Shown in pieces: positions 15,965 to 23,347 of a stretch of 39,874 bases of DNA. Positions within the stretch are counted from its first letter, which is position 1, and each line of letters opens with the position of its first letter. The translations under genes were made by a program, and so were the position numbers. Source of the stretch: DASWOJ01 sp964242415 (GTDB taxonomy: Bacteria; Pseudomonadota; Alphaproteobacteria; Acetobacterales; Acetobacteraceae); the NCBI GenBank assembly GCA_964242415.1, contig CAXTAT010000041.1, forward strand, positions 1-39,874, in the 5' to 3' direction. The notes beneath the pieces are model-generated. The model ran no database searches and had not been told where the DNA came from. It worked only from the letters and a program-made list of their open reading frames with translations.

Positions 15965-15999
15965 ATGGGATATCGCCGGCCGAGTTGCGCCGCCGCGCG

Positions 16000-18069
16000 C
16001 TAAATTGTGCCCACCGTCCGGATGCGCGCGCGCGGGAATATCTCCGCCTGGGACAGCACCGGCGTCGCCGGCCGCAGCCGCTCCACGATGGCGCGGACAT
16101 GCGTGCGGATGGTGCCGGAACACAGCAGCACCGGGGCTTCCCCGGCGTTCACCGCGGCCTCGAACACCACGCGGAACCGCTGCATGAACTTGCCCAGGCG
16201 CGACGGGGCGATGGCCAGTTGCCGGTCCTCCGGCGGGCCGACCAGGGCGTCGGTGAACGCGGCCTCCCACTCGGGCGACAGCGTTACCAATGGGATGTAG
16301 CCGGCGGGGGACAGGTGGCTGTCGCTGATCTGCCGGGCCAGGCGGGTGCGGACGTGGGCGGTGATGGCGGCCGTCGCGCGCATGCCGCCGCCGCAAGCCT
16401 CGTGGATGCCCTCCAGGATGGTCGGCAGGTCGCGCAGGGACACGCGCTCGGCCAGCAGCATCTGCAGCACGCGCTGCACGCCGCCGATCTGCAACTGGCC
16501 CGGCACCAGGTCGCCGACCAGCTTCTGCTGCTCCCGCGGCAGGTCGTCGAGCAGCTTGGCGGTCTCGGCGTAGGACAGCAGCTCGGCCATGCACTCGCGC
16601 ACCACCTCGGTCAGGTGGGTGGTCAGCACGCTCGCGGGATCGACGACGGTGCAGCCGCGCAGGGTCGCCTCCTCCCGCCGGTCGGCGTTGATCCACATGG
16701 CAGGCAGGCCGAACGCGGGTTCGGTCGTGCGCTCCCCCGGCAGGTCCGGCATGCCGCCCGAGGGGTCCATGGCCAGCAGCATCGCCGGGCGCACCATGCC
16801 GCGCGCCGCCTCGATCTCCTTCAGGCGGATCACGTAGCTGTCGGCGTCAAGCTGCAGGTTGTCCTGGATGCGGACGGGGGGGAGCACGAAGCCCATCTCG
16901 GCGGCGATGGAGCGGCGCAGCGCCTTGATCTGCTCGGTCAGGCGTGGGGTGTCGCCGCCGGCCAGGATCAGCAGGCCGTAGCCCAGCTCTAGCCGGATGC
17001 TGTCGATGCGCAGCGCGTCGGTGATCGGCGCCTCGGTTGCAACAACGGGGGCGTCCAGGTCCACGACGGCAACGGGGTGCTTGTGCCGCATCCACGCGCC
17101 GCCAAGCGCCAGGCCGGACAGCGCCAGGAAGGGCAGGGCGGGCAGCCCCGGCATCAGCGCCAGCACCGCCGCCGCCATCCCGGCCAGTGCCAGCGGCTTC
17201 GGGCTGCCGCCGAGCTGCCGCATCAGCGCGGCGTCCGCCGGTCCCTCCACGCCGCCCTTAGTGACGACGATGCCGGCCGCGGTGGACACCAGCAGCGCCG
17301 GGATTTGCGACACCAGCCCGTCGCCAACCGTCAGCGTCGTGAACGTCGCCGCCGCGTCGCTGAACGCCATTCCATGCCGCAGCAGCCCGATGGCCAGGCC
17401 GCCGAAAATGTTGATGACCGTGATCAGCAGCCCGGCGATGGCGTCCCCGCGCACGAACTTCGCCGCACCATCCATCGCGCCGTAGAACCCGCTCTCCTCC
17501 TCCAGCTCGCGCCGCCGCACCCGCGCCTTGGCCTCGTTGATCAGGCCGGAGGACAGGTCGGCGTCGATCGCCATCTGCTTGCCCGGCATGGCGTCCAGGC
17601 TGAACCGCGCCGCCACCTCGGCGATGCGGCCCGAACCCTTGGTGATGACCATGAAGTTCACCACCAGCAGGATGGCGAACAGGATGACGCCGATCACCAC
17701 GTCGCCGCCCATCAGGAAGCCGCCGAACGCCTGCACGACGTGGCCCGCCGCCGACGACCCCTCGTTGCCATGGGACAGGATCAGCCGCGTGGTGGCGACG
17801 TTGAGCGACAGCCGCAGCAAGGTGGTCAGCAGCAGCAGCGTCGGGAAGCTGGTGAAATCGAGCGGGCGCTGCAGGAACATCGCCACCATCAGCACCAGCA
17901 CCGCCGCCGTCAGCGAGATCGCCAGGCCCATGTCCAGCAGCACCGCCGGCAGCGGCACCACCAGCACCGCCAGCAGCGCGATCATGCCGAGCGCCAGCCC
18001 CACGTCGGTGCCGGGCATATAGCCGCGGACTTGGCCCCGCAGCTTCATCAGGCCGGGGCTGAGCACCAT
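16000..18069 (-). CDS. flhA: Flagellar type III export apparatus protein FlhA
   Basis: 689 residues, usual length. The N-terminal half is membrane-embedded (about eight helices). The FHIPEP-region motifs RPLDFTSFPTLLLLTTLLRL and SLNVATTRLIL are present, as is GSGRIAEVAARFSLDAMPGK with QMAIDADL, where the conserved charged residues of the proton-coupled export gate lie. The C-terminal half (about 350-689) is the cytoplasmic FlhA-C platform that docks export chaperones, with GYVIRLKEIEAARG and LLSYAETAKLLDDLPREQQKLVGDL typical of it. It starts 4 bp after the flbD stop, so it is co-translated in the operon. No flhB in this window. Confidence 0.97.
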   Translation of the reverse strand: MVLSPGLMKLRGQVRGYMPGTDVGLALGMIALLAVLVVPLPAVLLDMGLAISLTAAVLVLMVAMFLQRPLDFTSFPTLLLLTTLLRLSLNVATTRLILSHGNEGSSAAGHVVQAFGGFLMGGDVVIGVILFAILLVVNFMVITKGSGRIAEVAARFSLDAMPGKQMAIDADLSSGLINEAKARVRRRELEEESGFYGAMDGAAKFVRGDAIAGLLITVINIFGGLAIGLLRHGMAFSDAAATFTTLTVGDGLVSQIPALLVSTAAGIVVTKGGVEGPADAALMRQLGGSPKPLALAGMAAAVLALMPGLPALPFLALSGLALGGAWMRHKHPVAVVDLDAPVVATEAPITDALRIDSIRLELGYGLLILAGGDTPRLTEQIKALRRSIAAEMGFVLPPVRIQDNLQLDADSYVIRLKEIEAARGMVRPAMLLAMDPSGGMPDLPGERTTEPAFGLPAMWINADRREEATLRGCTVVDPASVLTTHLTEVVRECMAELLSYAETAKLLDDLPREQQKLVGDLVPGQLQIGGVQRVLQMLLAERVSLRDLPTILEGIHEACGGGMRATAAITAHVRTRLARQISDSHLSPAGYIPLVTLSPEWEAAFTDALVGPPEDRQLAIAPSRLGKFMQRFRVVFEAAVNAGEAPVLLCSGTIRTHVRAIVERLRPATPVLSQAEIFPRARIRTVGTI

Positions 18070-18073
18070 GGGA

Positions 18074-19411
18074 TCAGGCCATCTGCATGGCGTTGGGCGG
18101 CGTCACCGCGGCGCCGGACTGCGCGTAGTCGCGCAGCTTGTTGCGCAGGGCACGGATGGAGATGCCCAGGATGGTCGCGGCGTGGGTGCGGTTGCCCAGG
18201 GTGTGGCTGAGCGTCTCCAGGATCAGGTCGCGCTCCACGTCGTCCATCTTGCGGCCGACCAGCCCGGCGATCCCCCCCGCCGTGCCGTGCAGGGCTGGCG
18301 CGGCGTGGCCCGGCCCGGGCGCCAGCTCGATGGCCTCGGCGCCGATCTCGGTGCCGTTGGACAGCAGCACGGCGCGGTGAATGGTGTTCTCCAGCTCCCG
18401 CACGTTGCCGCGCCAGCCATGCGCCGCCAGGCGGGCGTGCGCGGCGGTGGAAAGGGCGCGCATCGGCATCCCGTTCACGTCGGCGTAGCGGCGGGCGTAA
18501 TGGTCCGCCAGCACCGGAACGTCGGCGGGCCGCTCCCGCAGGGATGGGATGCGCAGGCTGATGACGTTCAGGCGGAAGTACAGGTCATCGCGGAACCGTC
18601 CGGCGGCGACCTCCACCGGCAGGTCACGGTTGCTGGTCGCCAGGATGCGGACGTTGACCTTGATCGGGGCGGTGCCGCCCAGGCGGTCGATCTCGCGTTC
18701 CTGGATCACCCGCAGCAGCTTGGCCTGCAGGCGCACGTCCATCTCGCTGACCTCGTCCAGCAGCAGGGTGCCGCCGTCTGCCGCCTCGAACTTGCCGGCG
18801 CGGCGGGCGACGGCGCCGCTGAACGCGCCGCGCTCGTGGCCGAACAGCTCGGATTCCAGCAGGTTTTCCGGGATCGCGGCGCAGTTCAGCGCGATGAACG
18901 GCCCGGCCGAGCGGCGGGAGCGGCGGTGGATATGCCGGGCCAGCACCTCCTTGCCGGTGCCGGACTCGCCGGTGATCAGGATGCTGGCCTCGCTGGCGGC
19001 CACCTGCTCGGCCCGGCGCACGGCGGCCAGCATCGCCGGGTCGCGGGCGACCAGGGTGTGGGTTTCGCCGGACGCGGCCTCCAGGATGGCGGCGATCAGG
19101 TCGGGGTCGGGCGGCAACGGCAGGAACTCGCGGGCGCCGTCCTGGATGGCGCGCACCGCCTGCGGGGCGTCGGCGCTGGTGCCGCAGGCGACGATGGGGA
19201 TGCTGAACCGCTCCGCCGCCATGCAGCGCAGCAGCCCGGCGATGTCGTGCGGCAGCTCCACCAGCACCAGGTCCACCCGCGCGTCGGCGCGCAGCTGCGC
19301 CATGGCGGAGCGGTCGTCGTCGGCCTGGTGCAGCTTGGCGCCGCGAGCCTGGGCGATGCGGGCGGCCTTGCCCAGCTCGCCGCCCAGCGACCCTATGATG
19401 AGAACGTGCAT
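18074..19411 (-). CDS. flbD: Sigma-54-dependent flagellar regulator FlbD
   Basis: 445 residues: receiver-like domain (1-115), AAA+ sigma-54 activator domain (about 120-355), Fis-type HTH (RTHAATILGISIRALRNKL). Walker A GESGTGKE (148-155), the sigma-54-contacting loop is GAFSGA (195-200) rather than GAFTGA, Walker B GGTLLLDEVSEM (213-224), arginine-finger region FRDDLYFRLNVI. The N-terminus MHVLIIGSLGGELGKAARIA and PIVACGTSADAPQAVRAIQ, EFLPLPPDPDLIAA are FlbD-specific. The expected phospho-acceptor Asp is Glu52 (LVLVEL), a possible phosphomimic. In Caulobacter FlbD activates late and represses early flagellar promoters. Palindromes upstream of fliF and between fliK and flgE could be its sites. 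Confidence 0.92.
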   Translation of the reverse strand: MHVLIIGSLGGELGKAARIAQARGAKLHQADDDRSAMAQLRADARVDLVLVELPHDIAGLLRCMAAERFSIPIVACGTSADAPQAVRAIQDGAREFLPLPPDPDLIAAILEAASGETHTLVARDPAMLAAVRRAEQVAASEASILITGESGTGKEVLARHIHRRSRRSAGPFIALNCAAIPENLLESELFGHERGAFSGAVARRAGKFEAADGGTLLLDEVSEMDVRLQAKLLRVIQEREIDRLGGTAPIKVNVRILATSNRDLPVEVAAGRFRDDLYFRLNVISLRIPSLRERPADVPVLADHYARRYADVNGMPMRALSTAAHARLAAHGWRGNVRELENTIHRAVLLSNGTEIGAEAIELAPGPGHAAPALHGTAGGIAGLVGRKMDDVERDLILETLSHTLGNRTHAATILGISIRALRNKLRDYAQSGAAVTPPNAMQMA

Positions 19412-19424
19412 CGCCGTGCCCCCT

Positions 19425-19742
19425 TCATCCTGCCCGGTCGCCCTTGATGATCTCGGTCATCGTCACGCCCAGCCGGGTCTCGTCGACCATGACTACCTCG
19501 CCGCGGGCGACCAGCCGGTTGTTGACGTAGATGTCGATGGCCTCGCCCAGCTTGCGGTCCAGCTCGACCACCGCGCCGCGCCCTAGCTTCAGAAGCTGGC
19601 TGACCTGCATCGTCGCTTTGCCCAGCACGGCGCTGACGGTGACGGGGATGTCGTACACCGCCTCCAGGTCGCGGGGCGCGCGGGGGGTGGCCTCGGGGGC
19701 CGCAATGTCGGCGAGGTCGCTCAACTGCATGTTAGTCGGCAT
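19425..19742 (-). CDS. fliN: Flagellar motor switch protein FliN
   Basis: 105 residues. The C-terminal SpoA domain (about 27-100) reads LEAVYDIPVTVSAVLGKATM, then QVSQLLKLGRGAVVELDRK, EAIDIYVNNRLVARGEVV and MVDETRLGVTMTEI, which is typical FliN. It forms the lower C-ring of the switch and binds FliH during export. The start at 19742 overlaps fliH by 11 bp; Met5 at 19730 is an alternative start just past the fliH stop. Position between fliH and flbD is the common alphaproteobacterial order. Confidence 0.96.
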   Translation of the reverse strand: MPTNMQLSDLADIAAPEATPRAPRDLEAVYDIPVTVSAVLGKATMQVSQLLKLGRGAVVELDRKLGEAIDIYVNNRLVARGEVVMVDETRLGVTMTEIIKGDRAG

Positions 19743-20442
19743 GGGCCATGCTCCTGGTGTCGGCTGTTACGGTTGGGGGTTCGGTCAGGCCGAGTTCGGC
19801 GAGAACCTTTGTCATCGCGGCGTGGATGGCCCGGGTGTCGCGGACCAGCCCTCCATCGGTCCAGGTCACCCGGGTGTCGCCGGATGCCAGGCCGTCCACC
19901 GCCGTGAGGGTAATCCGGGCGGCCAAGTCGTCGTCCAGCAGCGCAAGGTCACGCCGGACCGCATCGGCCACGGCGGGGCTGACCCGGATGGCGACGCGCG
20001 GCTCGCGGTGCAGGACCGGCAGCAGGTGGCCCAGCAGGTGCTGGACCTCTGCGGCGCCATGGCGAGCGCACCGAGCCGGCAGCAGCCCGGCAACCAGGGT
20101 CAGGATGGTCCGCACCGTGCCGTCCGCCGCCGCCGCCGCCAATGCCCGCCCAGCCTCTTGCGCAGCGGTCAGCTCGGCGGCGACAGTGCACAGCGCCACG
20201 GTGCGGGCATGGTCGTCCGACCGCTCCCAGGTGTTGCGCGCCTCCCGCACGGCGCCCTCCGCGGCGCTGCGCCGGGCGTCCTCCATGGCCTGCAACGAGA
20301 AGCTTGGCTCGACCACGGCCGGCTCAGGCTCCGGCACGGGCGCGGCGGACGGCATCGCCGGTCCATCGGCCGGTCCATCGAAGTCCTCGGAATACAGGAT
20401 GCCGGCGCGGTCGGGGGCGTGCAGCAGCGGGTCGGCGGTCAT
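19732..20442 (-). CDS. fliH: Flagellar assembly protein FliH (FlbE-like)
   Basis: 236 residues. Assigned by position (between the fliG remnant and fliN) and by features: an N-terminal Pro/Glu-rich tail (PEPEPAVVEPSFS), a helical Ala/Glu stretch (about 50-100; MEDARRSAAEGAVREARNTW), and a C-terminal FliH-type domain with VAIRVSPAVADAVRRDLALL, ITLTAVDGLASGDTRVTWTD and GGLVRDTRAIH. FliH inhibits and positions the export ATPase FliI and links it to FliN. ATG 20442 overlaps the preceding stop by 4 bp (ATGA). The N-terminal part is poorly conserved. Confidence 0.82.
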   Translation of the reverse strand: MTADPLLHAPDRAGILYSEDFDGPADGPAMPSAAPVPEPEPAVVEPSFSLQAMEDARRSAAEGAVREARNTWERSDDHARTVALCTVAAELTAAQEAGRALAAAAADGTVRTILTLVAGLLPARCARHGAAEVQHLLGHLLPVLHREPRVAIRVSPAVADAVRRDLALLDDDLAARITLTAVDGLASGDTRVTWTDGGLVRDTRAIHAAMTKVLAELGLTEPPTVTADTRSMAHAD

Positions 20443-20630
20443 TGCACCATCTCGTCGTTCTTGCCTTCGCTGATCTCGATAACGCCCGGGGCGGCCAAAC
20501 CCTTGGCCATCGCGACGATGCGGGCCTGCGCGTCACCCACGCCGCGCAGCTTCACCGGGCCGGGCGCCAGCATCAGGATGGCGGCCCCCTGCTTGCCGGC
20601 AACGTCCTGCAGCGTTTTCATCGAGCACAT
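20439..20630 (-). CDS. fliG: FliG remnant: internally deleted flagellar motor switch gene
   Basis: 63-codon open frame in the place of fliG (family about 330-360 aa). Residues 4-22 (MKTLQDVAGKQGAAILMLA) resemble the FliG N-terminus (consensus about SGPQKAAILMLALGE). From PGPVKLRGVGDAQARIVAMA to ISEGKNDEMVQ it matches the last ~42 residues of FliG (the GPVRL...AQ..I...A..L...G.I.I region). The middle ~270-290 residues, including the armadillo domains, the EHPQ motif and the torque helix (R281, D288, D289 in E. coli numbering), are absent. Gene signals are intact: AGGAGG upstream, ATG immediately after the fliF TAG, and ATGA overlap with fliH. It reads as a precise in-frame deletion. Either it is a pseudogene with a full copy elsewhere, or an unusual minimal protein. 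Confidence 0.75.
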   Translation of the reverse strand: MCSMKTLQDVAGKQGAAILMLAPGPVKLRGVGDAQARIVAMAKGLAAPGVIEISEGKNDEMVQ

Positions 20631-22280
20631 CTAGCGAGCCTCCTCGGCCAACCAGTTGCGCACCTTCATCAGGCTCTGGTGCGGTTGGGAGTCGATCATG
20701 GACGAGGCCCGGCGCACGGCCGACGCCCGCAGCGCGCCCTCGACGTTGGCCAGCATGATCATCTCTTCGGTCTCGTCCGGGGCGGCCAGGCCCGACGCAT
20801 CGTTCGCGCCCCCTGGCATGCCCGCCCTGGAGCCGTCGGCCGGCAGGATTTCGCCGACGCCCGTCCCAGACCCGTCAACCCCGGCCAGCAGCGCCTGGGG
20901 CTGCAAGGTCAGCCGCAGCACCAGCGGACGCACCACCAGCAACAGGGCCAGCACCACCACGAGCGCCACAACCCCGGTTTCCGACAGCCGCAGCCAGTCC
21001 GCCTTGTCCAGGTGCAGCCAGGTGGCGGGTTGCGCCGGCTCCAGGCCTTCTTCGGTGGGGGCAAAGCGCATGTTGACCACGTCCACCCGGTCGCCCCGCG
21101 CCTCGTTGAAGCCGATGGCGCCGCGCACCAGGGTCGCGATCTGCGCCAGCTCGGCCGGGGTGCGCTCCGCCCAGGCGGTCACGCCATCGGCACCGCGGCT
21201 GGCGACGCTATCGACCATGACGGCCAGGCTAATGCGCCGGATCTGCGGCTGCTCCCGGACCAGGATGCGTATGGTCTTGCTGATCTCGTAGTTGGTGGTC
21301 TCCTCCTGCCGCTGCTCCTGGTTCCCAGAGGGATTGGCGCCGGCGTCGGCGTTCGGCAGGTTGTTCTGCACGGAGACGTTGGCGGCGGCCTCGGTCGATT
21401 TGCTGTTGTCGGTCGTGCTCTGCGTGCTGCGGACCACCTGGCCCTCGGGGTCGTACCTCTCCTGCGTCTCGTGCACCTGGTCGAAGTCCATCTCGACCGC
21501 CGCCTCCGCCCGGACGTGGCCGGGGCCGAGCGTGCGCTCCAGCATCTCCTCCACGGCGCGGGACAGGCGCAGCTCGCCGGCGCGCTTCAGCTCCTCGCCG
21601 GTCTGCGCCGCGGCGGCCGGGCCGGTCGGCTGCCCAGCGCGGGCGAGCAGGTTGCCGCGGCTGTCGATGATCGCGATGTTCTGCGGACGCAGGCCCGGCA
21701 CGGCGGCGGCGATCAGGTTCAGCACGGCCTGCGTGCCCTCCTGGTCCAGGCGCGCCGCGCCGGCCATGGTCAACACGACGCTGGCCTGGGCGTCCTGGCG
21801 GTCACGGGCAAAGGGCTCGCGCCGGGGCAGCACCAGGTGGACGCGGGCGGCGCGCACGCCCTGGATCATGCGGATGCTGCGCGCCAGCTCGCCCTCTAGG
21901 GCGCGGGTCTGGCTGATGTCCTGCTGGAAGCCGGTGGCCGTCAGGGCGTCGGAGCGGTCGAAAATCTCATAGCCGATACTGCCGCCGGACGGCAGGCCCT
22001 CCTTGGCCAGCAGCAGCCGGGCGCGGGCGACCTGGTCGGCGGGGACCAGGATGCGGCTGCCGGCTGGGTCCGTGCCGTGCGGGATGTGGGCGCGGTCCAG
22101 TTGATCGACGATTTGCCCGGCCTCGCGCAGCTCCAGGTCGGCGTACAGCAGCGCCATCGGCGCCTCCGCCCCGTGCATCGCCAGCCAAGCGAGCAGGCCC
22201 AGCAGCAGCACCGACACCGCCGCCATCGCGCCCAGCCGCCGCGGCCCCAGCCCACGCAGGCCGGCGAGCAGCGCGGTCAT
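20631..22280 (-). CDS. fliF: Flagellar MS-ring protein FliF
   Basis: 549 residues. First TM helix near 19-35 (AAVSVLLLGLLAWLAMHG), the ring-building motifs LREAGQIVDQLDRAHIPHG, GSIGYEIFDRSDALTATGFQ and ARVHLVLPRREPFARDRQ, the periplasmic beta-collar with low-complexity NNLPNADAGANPSGNQEQRQ, second TM near 445-465 (VVALVVVLALLLVVRPLVL). The cytoplasmic C-tail EEMIMLANVEGALRASAVRR plus VRNWLAEEAR is the FliG-binding peptide and is intact even though the next gene lacks most of FliG. First gene of the long flagellar operon; a 19-bp palindrome lies 83 bp upstream of its start. Confidence 0.96.
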   Translation of the reverse strand: MTALLAGLRGLGPRRLGAMAAVSVLLLGLLAWLAMHGAEAPMALLYADLELREAGQIVDQLDRAHIPHGTDPAGSRILVPADQVARARLLLAKEGLPSGGSIGYEIFDRSDALTATGFQQDISQTRALEGELARSIRMIQGVRAARVHLVLPRREPFARDRQDAQASVVLTMAGAARLDQEGTQAVLNLIAAAVPGLRPQNIAIIDSRGNLLARAGQPTGPAAAAQTGEELKRAGELRLSRAVEEMLERTLGPGHVRAEAAVEMDFDQVHETQERYDPEGQVVRSTQSTTDNSKSTEAAANVSVQNNLPNADAGANPSGNQEQRQEETTNYEISKTIRILVREQPQIRRISLAVMVDSVASRGADGVTAWAERTPAELAQIATLVRGAIGFNEARGDRVDVVNMRFAPTEEGLEPAQPATWLHLDKADWLRLSETGVVALVVVLALLLVVRPLVLRLTLQPQALLAGVDGSGTGVGEILPADGSRAGMPGGANDASGLAAPDETEEMIMLANVEGALRASAVRRASSMIDSQPHQSLMKVRNWLAEEAR

Positions 22281-22362
22281 AGCTTGTTCTGCTCCAGCGG
22301 CTGGGTTTGGCGATGCGTCATGCCGGCAGAATGCGCGCGGCTGGTTACCACGGCATTAAGCG

Positions 22363-22381
22363 CCCGGCAGAAATTGCCGGG
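22363..22381. promoter_or_regulatory. Candidate FlbD-binding (ftr-like) palindrome upstream of fliF
   Basis: Perfect 7-5-7 palindrome CCCGGCAGAAATTGCCGGG. It resembles the CCCGGCA-N5-TGCCGG site between fliK and flgE, and as I recall the 19-bp ftr elements that FlbD binds in Caulobacter. Its place upstream of fliF fits FlbD autoregulation of the early operon. No good sigma-54 motif was found between it and fliF. It could also be a terminator-like hairpin. Confidence 0.45.
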
Positions 22382-22470
22382 TAGATCAGGCCAGGCGGAT
22401 CAGGACCCGGCGGATCAGAATAGATGCGGCCAACCGCCTTCGACCCTGACCGGCGGCGTTCCAAACCGTG

Positions 22471-22570
22471 CCGTCATTGCGAGCCGGCTTTGGCGCAGCA
22501 ATCCAGAAGGCAAGAGCCGCCCTGCTCCCCCCGGATTGCCACGCCGCAAGCGCAGCTCGCAATGACGGTA
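22471..22570. repeat. Dispersed intergenic palindromic repeat, copy C
   Basis: One of the two best-preserved copies. Left arm CCGTCATTGCGAGCCGGCTT then GGCGCAGCAATCCAG; right arm CCGGATTGCCACGCCGCAAG then CGCAGCTCGCAATGACGG. The arms are nearly complementary over about 36 nt with a ~28-nt centre. It lies downstream of flgD and upstream of fliF, which run in the same direction, so it may end or stabilise the fliK-flgD message. Confidence 0.85.
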
Positions 22571-22622
22571 CGCCCTCACCAATCAGGCCCAGCGACGGTC
22601 GGCATGCGGCAAGCCGAGCCGG

Positions 22623-23333
22623 TCAGGTGCCGCCCTGCACCGACTGCACCGCGGACAGATCGACCCCTAGCGCGCCTATTTGCACGGTCAGCGCCGTGCC
22701 GTTGCGCTGCACGCCGGTCGCGGTGCCCGAGACGGTGAACGGCACGGCCTGCGCGGTGCCGGATGCATCGGGCGTAGTCACCACCACCTTGTAGCTGCCG
22801 TCCGCCAACTGCTGCCCCTGGTCGTTCTTGCCGTCCCACGCCCAACTGTTCGCCCCGGCGGCGCTGGTCACGGTGGCGCTGCGCAACTGGGTGCCGCTGT
22901 CGGTGTAAACGCCGATGCTCACCGGCTCCGACGCCGCGGTGGTGAAGGCCACGCCGCCCGTGCCGTTCTGCAGGGCCAGGTGGTCGGACGTGACCTGCAC
23001 GGGCTTGCCGACGATCGAGGACGCCTGCAGCACCTCGCCGCCCTGGGTCAGTTGGATCAGGCTGGTCAGGCTGGTGTTGGTGTTGATCTGCTGCTGGACC
23101 CCGGTGAACTGCACGAGCTCGGTGGTGAACTGGTTGGTATCGGTCGGGCTGGTCGGGTCCTGGTTCTTCAACTGCGTCATCAGCAGCGAGAGGAAGTTCG
23201 TGAAGTTGCCCGACAGCGTGGACAGCGCACCGCCGCTTCCGCTGCCCGCCGTGGTCCCGGTCGCGGCTGCGGTCGTCGTGGCATTGGGCAGCGATGGCAG
23301 CGAAGGCGAGGGAATGGTTGTGCTGGTTGTCAT
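22623..23333 (-). CDS. flgD: Flagellar hook-capping scaffold protein FlgD
   Basis: 236 residues. N-terminal Thr/Ala-rich export region (1-40), then NFTNFLSLLMTQLKNQDPTS and PTDTNQFTTELVQFTGVQQQ, the FlgD core motif. After it come VGKPVQVTSDHLAL and the FlgD Tudor/Ig-like region with WAWDGKNDQGQQLADGSYKV, ending in a C-terminal strand with QSVQGGT. It caps the growing hook while FlgE polymerises. ATG 23333 has an AGGA ribosome-binding site and lies 14 bp after the true fliK stop. Co-transcribed with fliK. Confidence 0.95.
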   Translation of the reverse strand: MTTSTTIPSPSLPSLPNATTTAAATGTTAGSGSGGALSTLSGNFTNFLSLLMTQLKNQDPTSPTDTNQFTTELVQFTGVQQQINTNTSLTSLIQLTQGGEVLQASSIVGKPVQVTSDHLALQNGTGGVAFTTAASEPVSIGVYTDSGTQLRSATVTSAAGANSWAWDGKNDQGQQLADGSYKVVVTTPDASGTAQAVPFTVSGTATGVQRNGTALTVQIGALGVDLSAVQSVQGGT

Positions 23334-23347
23334 GGGTGGCTTCCTGT

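Noticed and set aside
22281..22362. Sigma-54 promoter for fliF
   Set aside because: Candidate GG...GC pairs on the minus strand have 9 or 11 bp spacing instead of 10, and poor flanking matches.
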